The position numbers and the translations under genes are program-made. Below are positions 41,476 through 49,827 of a stretch of DNA of 64,000 bases, in pieces. The notes beneath the pieces were generated by a model. It did no database searches. It was not told where the DNA came from and was given only the letters and a program-made list of their open reading frames with translations. How positions within the stretch are numbered: the stretch's first letter is position 1; each line of letters begins with the position of its first letter. Source of the stretch: an uncultured Eubacteriales bacterium (GTDB lineage Bacteria; Bacillota; Clostridia; Lachnospirales; Cellulosilyticaceae); the NCBI GenBank assembly GCA_900551325.1, contig URVM01000015.1:1-64000 (forward strand), written 5' to 3'.

Positions 41476-41904
41476 ATGAAGAAGGTGTATGTAAATGAAA
41501 AGTGGTGCTTAGGTTGTCATCTTTGTGAGTATCAGTGTGCCTTTGCAAACTCTAATCAAGATAATATTGTAAAAGCCTTAAAAAATCAGCTTATAGCGCC
41601 TCGTATTCAAATAGAAGAAAAAGATAATATCCATTTGGCTGTTTCTTGTAGACACTGTGAGGAACCCCTTTGTGTACAAGGATGTATTACAGGAGCATTA
41701 AGTCAAGAAGAAGGGCTTATTATAGTGAATCAAGATAAATGTGTAGGTTGCTATACATGTATTTTATCTTGTCCTTATGGGGCTATTAAGCCAACGAATA
41801 AGGGAATTGTTCAAAAGTGTGAACTTTGTATAAGTAATAAACAAGGGGAGCCAGCATGTGTAAAAGGTTGCCCAAATCAAGCTATTGTATATGAAGAGAG
41901 GTGA
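41476..41904 (+). CDS. Polyferredoxin-type electron-transfer subunit
   Basis: A 142-residue Fe-S protein with four cysteine clusters of the HycB/NrfC-type (CLGCHLCEYQC, CRHCEEPLCVQGC, CVGCYTCILSCP, CELC...CVKGCP), enough for up to four [4Fe-4S] centres. It probably passes electrons between the neighbouring FAD oxidoreductase and the FMN/Fe-S synthase. The gene sits 11 bases after the synthase core, with GGGGGAGAG before the ATG, and overlaps the beginning of the open frame of the next gene. It has no signal peptide, so it works in the cytoplasm. Confidence 0.88.
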   Translation: MKKVYVNEKWCLGCHLCEYQCAFANSNQDNIVKALKNQLIAPRIQIEEKDNIHLAVSCRHCEEPLCVQGCITGALSQEEGLIIVNQDKCVGCYTCILSCPYGAIKPTNKGIVQKCELCISNKQGEPACVKGCPNQAIVYEER

Positions 41905-41909
41905 AAGGG

Positions 41910-43148
41910 ATGAAATATGTCATTATAGGCAATTCAGTAGCTGCCATTGGTGCTATAGAAGGTATCAGAAAGAAAGATAAAGAAGGAGAAATTACACTTA
42001 TTTCAAAGGAAGGGTACCATACCTACTCTAGACCTCTTATCTCTTATTTACTACAGGGGAAAACAGATTTAGAAAGAATGAAGTATCGTCCTTATGATTT
42101 TTACAAGAAGATGAGGTGTGATACAAGACTTAATGAAGTAGTATCTAAAATAAAACCAAATGAGCAAGAAGTTGTACTTGAAGGAGGAGAAGTCGTCTCA
42201 TATGACAAACTTTTAGTAGCAACAGGTTCTAGACCTTTTATACCAAGGATAGAGGGACTTGAACATGTATCACGAAAGTTTACTTTTATGGATTTAGATT
42301 CTACAAAGGCTTTACAAAGTTCAATAGATAAAGAGAGTAAAGTACTTGTAGTAGGTGCAGGACTTATTGGCCTAAAATGTGCAGAAGCTCTAACACCTTT
42401 AGTAGATGAGGTAATCGTATGTGATATTGCAGGGCATGTGTTATCAAGTATTTTAGATGAAGAAACTGGGAAACTTCTACAGAGTCATTTAGAAAGAGAA
42501 GGAATAAGATTTTACCTTAAAAATGGTGTAGAGAAATTTGAACCTAACAAAGCCTATTTACAAGATGGTACAATAATAGATTTTCATATTTTAGTATTAG
42601 CAGTAGGAGTGGTACCAAATATAGAACTTGTTCAGCAAGCAGGTGGTAAGTCTCATAAAGGCATTTGGATTGATGCATATTGTCAAACCTCTTTAGAAAA
42701 TATTTATGCAGCAGGGGATTGTACGGAAAGTATAGACCTAATAGATGGTAAACAGAAAATTCTAGCAATTATCCCTAATGCCTATAGACAAGGAGAATGT
42801 GCGGGGATTAATATGGCATTAGGTCATCAGATTTTTGATAAGGCTATACCTATGAATGCTATAGGGTTTTATGGTTTACATCTAGTAAGTGGGGGGACAC
42901 ATGAGGGAGAAGGCTTCGTTATTAAGGATAATATAAATTATAAGAAGTTAATCATTCAAGATAACTTATTAAAAGGTTTTATTATGATTGGAGATGTGGA
43001 AAATTCAGGTATTTATACTTCTATGATTAGAGAGCAGATACCTTTAAGTAGTCTTGACTTTCAACTAATGAAAGAAAAGCCACAACTTTTGGCTTTTCCA
43101 AAAGCTTATAGAGATGAAAAGTTAGGGGGAAGAAAAAATGCGTATTAA
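41910..43148 (+). CDS. FAD-dependent NAD(P)H oxidoreductase of the glutamate synthase complex
   Basis: A 412-residue pyridine nucleotide-disulfide-type oxidoreductase. It has an N-terminal FAD motif VIIGNSVAAIGAIEGIR (G-N-S-x-A-A-x-x-A variant seen in NirB/rubredoxin-reductase-like proteins), LLVATGSRPFIP (about 97-108), a second Rossmann motif VLVVGAGLIGLKCAEAL (about 145-161) for NAD(P)H, and IYAAGDCTES (about 263-272). It likely feeds electrons from NAD(P)H to the ferredoxin subunit, taking the role of the GltD small subunit. The frame opens at GTG 41901; ATG 41910 fits the ribosome binding site better. It overlaps the next gene by 11 bases. Confidence 0.88.
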   Translation: MKYVIIGNSVAAIGAIEGIRKKDKEGEITLISKEGYHTYSRPLISYLLQGKTDLERMKYRPYDFYKKMRCDTRLNEVVSKIKPNEQEVVLEGGEVVSYDKLLVATGSRPFIPRIEGLEHVSRKFTFMDLDSTKALQSSIDKESKVLVVGAGLIGLKCAEALTPLVDEVIVCDIAGHVLSSILDEETGKLLQSHLEREGIRFYLKNGVEKFEPNKAYLQDGTIIDFHILVLAVGVVPNIELVQQAGGKSHKGIWIDAYCQTSLENIYAAGDCTESIDLIDGKQKILAIIPNAYRQGECAGINMALGHQIFDKAIPMNAIGFYGLHLVSGGTHEGEGFVIKDNINYKKLIIQDNLLKGFIMIGDVENSGIYTSMIREQIPLSSLDFQLMKEKPQLLAFPKAYRDEKLGGRKNAY

Positions 43149-43857
43149 AGTAGGCCAAATGCATTTTAAAGAGTTAAGTGAGTGGATTAAAAATAGTGGG
43201 GAGTCTCATTTGGTATTAGAAGAATGTATGGGACAGCGCTATATTGGAAGTGGATTAGAAGGCAAGCATATTACCATTGAAGGGACACCAGGAAATGCAC
43301 TAGGAAGTTATTTAAATGGATGTACTATAGAAGTTTATGGAAATGCTCAAGATGCAACAGGAGATACTATGAATGAAGGTAAAATTTATATTCATGGTTC
43401 ATCAGGAGATGCTACCGGTTACAGTATGCGTGGAGGCAAAATTTTTGTAAGAGACAATGCAGGCTACCGTGCAGGGATTCATATGAAAGCCTATAAAGAT
43501 AAACAACCTCTACTTATAGTAGGGGGGAAGGTAGGAAACTTTTTAGGTGAATATCAAGCAGGCGGGACTATTATTGTATTAGGACTAAACTGTGAAGAGA
43601 TACCAGTAGGCCAGTTGTGTGGAACAGGCATGCATGGTGGGAAAATTTATTTAAGGAGTGAGGCTTTGCCACTAGATTTACCAAAGCAAGTAGTAGCAAG
43701 AAGGGCAGAGGCTAAAGATTTACAAGAAATTAAAGATGTTATTGGTGAGTTTTGCCAAGTATTTCAGATTGAAGAAGAAGGAGTATGGCATAAGAATTTT
43801 TATATATTAGAAGCAGATACTAAAAATCCTTATAGGCAGCTTTATACTCATAACTAG
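43138..43857 (+). CDS. Glutamate synthase GXGXG (alpha subunit C-terminal) domain
   Basis: The structural third part of the split GltB. The 239-residue protein has the repeating beta-helix pattern with glycine every few residues: GKHITIEGTPGNALGSYLNG (shown in part: GTPGNALG), NAQDATGDTMNEG, SSGDATGYSMRGG, NAGYRAGIHM and GTGMHGGKIYLR. In full-length GltB this domain joins the glutaminase and synthase sites. It starts inside the FAD oxidoreductase gene and precedes glnA by 104 bases, a gap that contains TATAAT but no clear promoter. Confidence 0.92.
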   Translation: MRIKVGQMHFKELSEWIKNSGESHLVLEECMGQRYIGSGLEGKHITIEGTPGNALGSYLNGCTIEVYGNAQDATGDTMNEGKIYIHGSSGDATGYSMRGGKIFVRDNAGYRAGIHMKAYKDKQPLLIVGGKVGNFLGEYQAGGTIIVLGLNCEEIPVGQLCGTGMHGGKIYLRSEALPLDLPKQVVARRAEAKDLQEIKDVIGEFCQVFQIEEEGVWHKNFYILEADTKNPYRQLYTHN

Positions 43858-43961
43858 AAGATAAACTATAAGATACAAGAGGAATCATAAGACAAAAGAT
43901 AAAATCTTAAATAAGTGAAGTTTTATAATCTAAATAGAGCTTATAAAGGTGGAGGGGAAAA

Positions 43962-45281
43962 ATGAATTACACCATTAATGAAGTTTTACAATTTGTTGAA
44001 GAAAATGATGTTAAATTTGTAAAGTTAACTTTCTGTGATATGTTGGGCATGCAAAAAAATATATCTATTATGGCAAGCGAATTAGAAAGAGCCTTTAAAA
44101 GTGGCATATCTTTTGATGCTTCAGCAGTAAAAGGTTTTATGAATGTAGAAGAATCGGATTTGTTTCTCGTACCTGATTCAACTACATTAGCTATATTACC
44201 TTGGAGGCCACAACAAGGGCGCGTCATTAGACTATTTTGTGATATTAAAAAGCCAGATGGTACACCTTTTGAAGGAGATGGAAGAGCCCTACTTAAGCAA
44301 GTTATTCAAAGAGCCAAACATATGGGCTATGATTGTCAAATTGGTTCAGAATGTGAGTTCTATCTTTTTAAACTAGATGAAGAAGGTTTACCAACTAAGG
44401 TACCCCATGATCATGCTGGGTATTTAGATATGGCACCCTTTGATAAAGGAGAAAACGTAAGACGTGAAATTTGTTTAACATTAGAAGAAATGGGGATTAA
44501 ACCGGAGAGTTCTCACCACGAGCAAGGACCTGGACAAAATGAGATTGACTTTAAATATAGTGATGCACTGCAAGCAGCTGATAACTTAATTACTTTTAAA
44601 TCAGTAGTTAAAAGTATTGCAGCGAGAAATGGACTTTATGCTTCTTTTATGCCGAAACCTTTAAGTGATTATAGCGGTAATGGCTTACACATTAACCTTT
44701 CACTTTTTAAAGAAGGTAAAAACATTTTTAGAAATAGTATAGAGGAGCACTCTAAAGAAGCAGAAAGTTTTATTCAAGGTATTTTAGATAGAGTTGGAGA
44801 AATGACAGCTTTTTTGAATCCTCTAACCAATTCTTATGTAAGGCTTGGATGTTTTGGTGCACCTAAATATATAACTTGGTCCCATCAAAATAGATCTCAA
44901 CTTATACGAATACCAGCGGCACAGGGAGAGTACGTAAGGATGGAGCTACGTTCCCCAGATAGTGGATGTAATCCTTATATTGCCTTTGCACTTTTAATTC
45001 ATGCAGGTCTAGAAGGGATAGAAAATAAAAAAGTTCTTATGCCACCTACTAATTTAAATCTTTATGAGGCTACTAAGGAACAATTAGAAGGAATAGATTA
45101 CCTGGCAAGTAGTTTAGAAGAAGCATTAGAAAAAGCTAAACAAAGTACTTTTATACAAGAAGTATTACCTTTAGATACCTTTAGGAAGTACATTGTTATT
45201 AAAGAGGAAGAGTGTAAGAAAATAGGGGAAGCCCCAGATAGAGTATTAGCAGAAGAACAAGCTTATTTTAAACGTGTATAA
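43962..45281 (+). CDS. glnA: Glutamine synthetase type I
   Basis: Forms glutamine from glutamate and ammonia; with the synthase genes before it this completes a GS-GOGAT cycle in one operon. The 439-residue protein has the beta-grasp N-domain (FVKLTFCDMLGMQKN), the metal/ATP motifs GSECEFYLF (about 128-136), HHEQGPGQNEIDF (about 186-198), NGLHINLSLF (about 242-251) and NRSQLIRIPA, and RMELRSPDSGCNPYIAFALLIHAG. The length is that of the GSI-alpha form. A GSI-beta type adenylylation loop is not apparent. GGTGGAGGGG precedes the ATG. An ANTAR regulator gene follows after 31 bases. Confidence 0.96.
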   Translation: MNYTINEVLQFVEENDVKFVKLTFCDMLGMQKNISIMASELERAFKSGISFDASAVKGFMNVEESDLFLVPDSTTLAILPWRPQQGRVIRLFCDIKKPDGTPFEGDGRALLKQVIQRAKHMGYDCQIGSECEFYLFKLDEEGLPTKVPHDHAGYLDMAPFDKGENVRREICLTLEEMGIKPESSHHEQGPGQNEIDFKYSDALQAADNLITFKSVVKSIAARNGLYASFMPKPLSDYSGNGLHINLSLFKEGKNIFRNSIEEHSKEAESFIQGILDRVGEMTAFLNPLTNSYVRLGCFGAPKYITWSHQNRSQLIRIPAAQGEYVRMELRSPDSGCNPYIAFALLIHAGLEGIENKKVLMPPTNLNLYEATKEQLEGIDYLASSLEEALEKAKQSTFIQEVLPLDTFRKYIVIKEEECKKIGEAPDRVLAEEQAYFKRV

Positions 45282-45312
45282 ACCACTTAATGAATAAAAA
45301 GGAGGGGGAGCT

Positions 45313-45885
45313 ATGGGAAGTATAATGATTGTATCCAGCTCGCCAAAAGGCACAGAACTTTTGGTAGAGTTACTAAAGGCACAAGACCTCACTTCCTTAA
45401 CACCAGTCACAAGTGGAGGAGAAGCACGTAGGAAGCTAGTTCAAGACGAGTTTGAAATAGTGATTATTAATACCCCTTTATCTGATGAGTTTGGTCAAGA
45501 ACTTGCCTACTTTATAACAGAACGTACTGAAGCTGGTGTCATTATGTTAGTAAAAAGTGAATTAGTAGGAGATATAGGTTTACAAGCAGAAGACTATGGG
45601 GTTTTTGTTGTAGAAAAGCCTATAGGGAAAAGTTTATTTTATCAAGCTATTAAGTTAGTCATAACCTCTAGAAGACGTATGCTAGGACTTAAAAAAGAGA
45701 ATTTACAACTTCAAAACAAAATAGAAGAAATAAGACTGGTTAATCGTGCTAAATGTGTACTTATTGAGTATTTAAATATGAGTGAAGAACAAGCTCATAA
45801 ATATATTGAAAAACAAGCTATGGATAGACGTACCTCTAGAAAAAGTATTGCTGAAAGTATTTTAAAAGTATACAGGGATTCGTAA
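45313..45885 (+). CDS. ANTAR-domain antiterminator with pseudo-receiver
   Basis: A 190-residue regulator. Residues 1-120 form a receiver-like domain, but the acidic pair near residues 8-9 is Ser-Ser (IMIVSSSPKG) and the phospho-acceptor Asp is Asn53 (VIINTPL); only the Lys (K102, VVEKPI) is kept. Phosphorylation by a histidine kinase is therefore unlikely. Residues about 122-186 form a coiled coil and ANTAR domain (NRAKCVLIEYLNMSEEQAHKYIEKQAM, key A-K-x-x-L-x5-L-x-M-S-E-x-x-A). ANTAR domains bind A1/G4 hexaloop hairpins in nascent RNA and block terminators. It sits between glnA and dapF in the operon whose leader carries such hairpins. Confidence 0.9.
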   Translation: MGSIMIVSSSPKGTELLVELLKAQDLTSLTPVTSGGEARRKLVQDEFEIVIINTPLSDEFGQELAYFITERTEAGVIMLVKSELVGDIGLQAEDYGVFVVEKPIGKSLFYQAIKLVITSRRRMLGLKKENLQLQNKIEEIRLVNRAKCVLIEYLNMSEEQAHKYIEKQAMDRRTSRKSIAESILKVYRDS

Positions 45886-45898
45886 TGGAGGCGGGAAT

Positions 45899-46774
45899 AT
45901 GCTAAGAAGTTTTATTAAGATGGAAGGATGCGGAAATGATTATATTTACTTTGACTGTTTAAAGATGCCTCTTCTAGAGCCAGATAGACTAAGTATTCTA
46001 CTATCAGATAGACATTTTGGTATAGGAGGCGATGGTATCGTTCTTATTTGTACATCAGAGCAGGCAGATGCCAAGATGCGTATGTTTAATAACGATGGTA
46101 GTGAAGGGAAAATGTGTGGTAATGCTATAAGGTGTGTAGCTAAATACTTATATGAACATGAATTAGTCCCAAAAGAGGAGATGGCAATAGAAACTTTAAG
46201 TGGTATAAGACATGTAAAGATTAAGGAAGAAAATCATGTAGTAGTAGATGTTTGTGTAGACATGGCAAAGCCTATTTTAGAAGCCAAGCATATTCCTGTA
46301 AGTATTTATAAGCTAGCACAAAGGGAAAAAGACTTAAGGTGTAAATTAGAACAAGTGATTCATGAAGAAGTATATATTGGAGACAAGGCTTATACCATAA
46401 CTTGTATATCTATGGGTAATCCCCATTGTGTTGTTTTTGTAGAGGAGTTAGAAACACTAGAGTTAGAAAAAATAGGACCTTCCTTCGAAAATGCGCCCAT
46501 GTTTCCAGAGAAAGTAAATACAGAGTTTGTAAAAGTAGTAGATCGACAAACTTTAGAAATGCGTGTGTGGGAAAGAGGAAGTGGAGAAACATTAGCTTGT
46601 GGAACAGGAGCCTGTGCCAGTGTAGTAGCGGCAGTTTTAAATGGTTATTGCAATAAAAATGAGGAAGTAACTGTAAGATTGCGAGGTGGGGAACTGAAAA
46701 TTCTTTATACAGATGAGACAATTTATATGACTGGTAATGCACATAAGATATTTGAGGGGGTAATAGACTTATGA
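45899..46774 (+). CDS. dapF: Diaminopimelate epimerase
   Basis: Converts LL- to meso-diaminopimelate for lysine and peptidoglycan. The 291-residue protein has both catalytic cysteines: C73 in KMCGNAIRC and C234 in ACGTGACAS. NDGSEG (about 65-70), MGNPHCV and the opening FIKMEGCGNDYIYFD are also typical. The length is slightly longer than average but within family range. It begins 13 bases after the ANTAR gene behind GGAGGCGGG and overlaps pyrG by 4 bases (ATGA). With dapL two genes on, it supplies the last steps of the aminotransferase variant of DAP synthesis. Confidence 0.95.
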   Translation: MLRSFIKMEGCGNDYIYFDCLKMPLLEPDRLSILLSDRHFGIGGDGIVLICTSEQADAKMRMFNNDGSEGKMCGNAIRCVAKYLYEHELVPKEEMAIETLSGIRHVKIKEENHVVVDVCVDMAKPILEAKHIPVSIYKLAQREKDLRCKLEQVIHEEVYIGDKAYTITCISMGNPHCVVFVEELETLELEKIGPSFENAPMFPEKVNTEFVKVVDRQTLEMRVWERGSGETLACGTGACASVVAAVLNGYCNKNEEVTVRLRGGELKILYTDETIYMTGNAHKIFEGVIDL

Positions 46775-48384
46775 CAAAGTTTATTTTTGTAACAGGTGGT
46801 GTTGTATCAGGTTTAGGAAAGGGGATTACAGCAGCTTCACTAGGAAGACTTTTAAAAGCAAGAGGGTTTAAAGTAGTAGCACAAAAGTTAGACCCTTACA
46901 TCAATATTGACCCAGGTACTATGAGTCCTTATCAACATGGAGAAGTTTATGTAACAGAAGATGGTGCAGAGACAGACTTAGACTTAGGTCATTATGAACG
47001 TTTTATTGATGAAGATCTGAATCAGTTTTCTAATTTAACAACAGGTAAAGTATATTGGAATGTACTAAATAAAGAACGAAGTGGTCATTATTTAGGTGAG
47101 ACAGTGCAGGTTATTCCACATATTACAAATGAGATAAGAGATTTTATTTATTCAGTAGGCAATAAAACAGATGCAGATATAGTAATTACAGAAGTAGGAG
47201 GCACTACAGGAGATATAGAAAGCCTACCTTTTTTAGAAGCTATTCGCCAACTTTCATGTGAAGTAGGTAGAGAAAATTGTCTTTTTATTCATGTGACTTA
47301 TGTACCTTATCTACAAGGTTCCGATGAGCATAAGTCAAAGCCAACCCAACACTCTGTCAAAGCATTACAATCACTAGGTATTATGCCTAATATTATAGTA
47401 ACCCGTAGTGATGAGCCTATTGATGAAGCTATAAAACAAAAAATTGCTTTATTTTGTAACGTAAAGAAAGACTGTGTTATTGAAAATATTACACTTCCCA
47501 TACTTTATGAAGCACCACTTATGTTAGAAGAGCAAAATTTCTCCCAGATTGTATGTAGGGAGTTAGAGCTTACAAGCCATTTGATAGATTTAGATGATTG
47601 GAAAGCGTTAGTGAGCCGAATTAAAGCAAGTACCCAGTTAGTAAAAATTGCTTTAGTAGGTAAATATATTAAGTTACACGATGCTTATTTATCTGTAGTA
47701 GAAGCACTTTCTCATGCAGGTTATGACAATGGGACAAAGGTTGAAATAGAGTGGATTGATGCAGAAAGTATTCATAAAGAGAATATTAAAGACTTGCTTA
47801 AAGGGTGTAGTGGTATTCTCATCCCAGGAGGATTTGGAAGTCGTGGTATAGAAGGTAAGCTTTTAACAGCAGAGTATGCAAGGGTTAATAATATACCTTA
47901 CTTAGGAATTTGTTTAGGCATGCAAATAGCAGTCATTGAATATGCTAGAAATGTTTTAGGCTATAAAGATGCAGATTCTAGAGAGTTTAATAAAGAGGCA
48001 AGGCATTTAGTGATTGACCTATTGCCAGATCAGTATGATGGCATAGCTAAAGGAGGGACCATGAGACTAGGTGCCTATCCTTGTAAAATAAAAGCAGGTT
48101 CTAAGTTAGAGAAAGCTTATAAGATAAATTTTATTTTAGAAAGACATCGTCATAGATACGAGGTCAATAACTTATACCGAGAGCAACTAGAAGAAGCAGG
48201 GCTACATATTGTAGGTACATCTCCAGATGAATACCTTGTAGAAGCTATTGAAGTCCCTAGAAATGATTTTTATATAGGAGTACAGTATCATCCAGAATTT
48301 AAAAGTCGTCCCAATAGGTCACATCCTCTTTTTAAAGAGTTTATTGGGGCAAGTTTAAGGAGGGCAAAGTATGAAAGTAAATAA
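46771..48384 (+). CDS. pyrG: CTP synthase
   Basis: Aminates UTP to CTP with glutamine and ATP. The 537-residue protein has the N-terminal synthetase domain with GGVVSGLGKGITAASLG (about 9-25) and KLDPYINIDPGTMSPYQHGEV (key D-P-Y-x-N, about 40-60), then the class I glutaminase domain with the nucleophile Cys in LGICLGMQ (about 381-388) and His/Glu in VQYHPEFKSRP (about 511-521). All are intact. It is glutamine-dependent, which may explain its place in a glutamine operon. It overlaps dapF by 4 bases and dapL by 14 bases. Confidence 0.97.
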   Translation: MTKFIFVTGGVVSGLGKGITAASLGRLLKARGFKVVAQKLDPYINIDPGTMSPYQHGEVYVTEDGAETDLDLGHYERFIDEDLNQFSNLTTGKVYWNVLNKERSGHYLGETVQVIPHITNEIRDFIYSVGNKTDADIVITEVGGTTGDIESLPFLEAIRQLSCEVGRENCLFIHVTYVPYLQGSDEHKSKPTQHSVKALQSLGIMPNIIVTRSDEPIDEAIKQKIALFCNVKKDCVIENITLPILYEAPLMLEEQNFSQIVCRELELTSHLIDLDDWKALVSRIKASTQLVKIALVGKYIKLHDAYLSVVEALSHAGYDNGTKVEIEWIDAESIHKENIKDLLKGCSGILIPGGFGSRGIEGKLLTAEYARVNNIPYLGICLGMQIAVIEYARNVLGYKDADSREFNKEARHLVIDLLPDQYDGIAKGGTMRLGAYPCKIKAGSKLEKAYKINFILERHRHRYEVNNLYREQLEEAGLHIVGTSPDEYLVEAIEVPRNDFYIGVQYHPEFKSRPNRSHPLFKEFIGASLRRAKYESK

Positions 48385-49558
48385 AAATTATTTAAACCTT
48401 CAAGAAAGCTACTTGTTCTCTACCATAAGTAAAAAAGTAAGTGAATATAAAGCTTTGTATCCTCAAGCCCAGCTGATTAGTCTAGGTATAGGGGATGTGA
48501 CAAGACCTTTATGTAGTGCTGTTATTGAAGCTATGCATGTAGGTATAGATGAAATGAGTGTAAAGGAGACTTTTAAAGGATACGGTCCAGAACAAGGCTA
48601 TACTTTTTTAAGAGAAGCCATTAGTCATTATTATTTAGAGCGAAATACTAAAGTAGCACCAGAAGAAATTTTTATAAGTGATGGTGCCAAAAGCGATTTA
48701 GGTAATATACTAGATTTATTCAATACAGATAATACAGTACTCATTCCAGACCCAGTATATCCTGTTTATGTAGATACAAATATTATGGCAGGTAGGAAGA
48801 TTGAGTATATAGATGGTACTAAGGAAAATGATTTCCTTCCTATGCCAAGTCCCCATATACAAGGAGATATTATTTATCTTTGTTCACCCAATAATCCAAC
48901 AGGAGCAACTTATAATTACGAGCAACTTAAAATATGGGTAGACTATGCTTTAAGTAGAGAAGCAATCATCCTTTTTGATGCTGCCTATGAAGCTTTTGTT
49001 GGGGATGATGCATTACCCCGTAGTATTTATGAAATAGAGGGAGCTAGACAATGTGCCATAGAATTTTGTTCCTTATCTAAGACGGCAGGTTTTACAGGAA
49101 CAAGATGTGGGTATACAGTTGTACCAAATGAACTTCAATATGAAGGGGTAAAGTTACATGGCTTATGGCTAAGACGTCAAACTACAAAATTTAACGGTGT
49201 ACCCTATATTGTTCAAAAAGGAGCAGAAGCTGTTTTTACACCTAAAGGGCGAAGTCAAGTTAAAGAAAATATTGATTACTATAAGGAAAATGCAAAGATT
49301 ATTACTAGAACACTTAAAGATCTAGGAATAAGTTTTACAGGAGGGGATAATTCACCCTATATATGGATGAGATGTCCAGAAGGTATAAGTTCCTGGGCAT
49401 ACTTTGACTACCTTTTAGATAAAGCCCATATTGTAGGAACACCAGGAGTAGGATTCGGCAAAAATGGAGAAGGCTATTTTAGATTAACAGCCTTTGGGGA
49501 GAGGACAAATATAGAGAGTGCTATGGCAAGGTTAAGAAACCTTCAAAAAGCAATTTAA
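48371..49558 (+). CDS. dapL: LL-diaminopimelate aminotransferase
   Basis: A PLP enzyme that makes LL-DAP directly from tetrahydrodipicolinate and glutamate. The 395-residue protein carries ISLGIGDVTRPL near the N-terminus (about 37-48), FKGYGPEQGYTFLREAI (about 68-84), SDGAKSDLGNI, SPNNPTGATYNYEQL, and the PLP lysine in FCSLSKTAGFTGTRCGY (Lys about 237). These are DapL-specific rather than general aspartate-aminotransferase features. AAGGAGGGCAAAG, inside pyrG, is the ribosome binding site. It is the last gene of the operon; glutamate as amino donor links it to the other genes. Confidence 0.95.
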   Translation: MKVNKNYLNLQESYLFSTISKKVSEYKALYPQAQLISLGIGDVTRPLCSAVIEAMHVGIDEMSVKETFKGYGPEQGYTFLREAISHYYLERNTKVAPEEIFISDGAKSDLGNILDLFNTDNTVLIPDPVYPVYVDTNIMAGRKIEYIDGTKENDFLPMPSPHIQGDIIYLCSPNNPTGATYNYEQLKIWVDYALSREAIILFDAAYEAFVGDDALPRSIYEIEGARQCAIEFCSLSKTAGFTGTRCGYTVVPNELQYEGVKLHGLWLRRQTTKFNGVPYIVQKGAEAVFTPKGRSQVKENIDYYKENAKIITRTLKDLGISFTGGDNSPYIWMRCPEGISSWAYFDYLLDKAHIVGTPGVGFGKNGEGYFRLTAFGERTNIESAMARLRNLQKAI

Positions 49559-49583
49559 AAGGAAGCGTATTATAAGGGAGCTA

Positions 49584-49619
49584 AGGCCCTCATAGTTTAT
49601 CGATAACTATGAGGGCCTA
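49584..49619 (+). terminator. Terminator after the glutamate synthase-dapL operon
   Basis: AGGCCCTCATAGTT pairs perfectly with AACTATGAGGGCCT. The T-run is weak (ATTCATG). The remaining ~200 bases to 49827 are AT-rich with no recognised element. Confidence 0.75.
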
Positions 49620-49827
49620 TTCATGAGCTTATTAAGATAAATACAATAAAATATGTGAAAAAGTTGAATTATTTAAATATTAAGTTATAATTTAAGTATT
49701 GAGCTTTAAACTTTAAGAAAAATTAATAAATAGAATGTAGAAGTTTAATAATTCATTGTTATGATTAATTTGAGTAAAAAATATATATAAGTAATATGAT
49801 GAGTAAAAAAATGAATGGAGGATGAGT

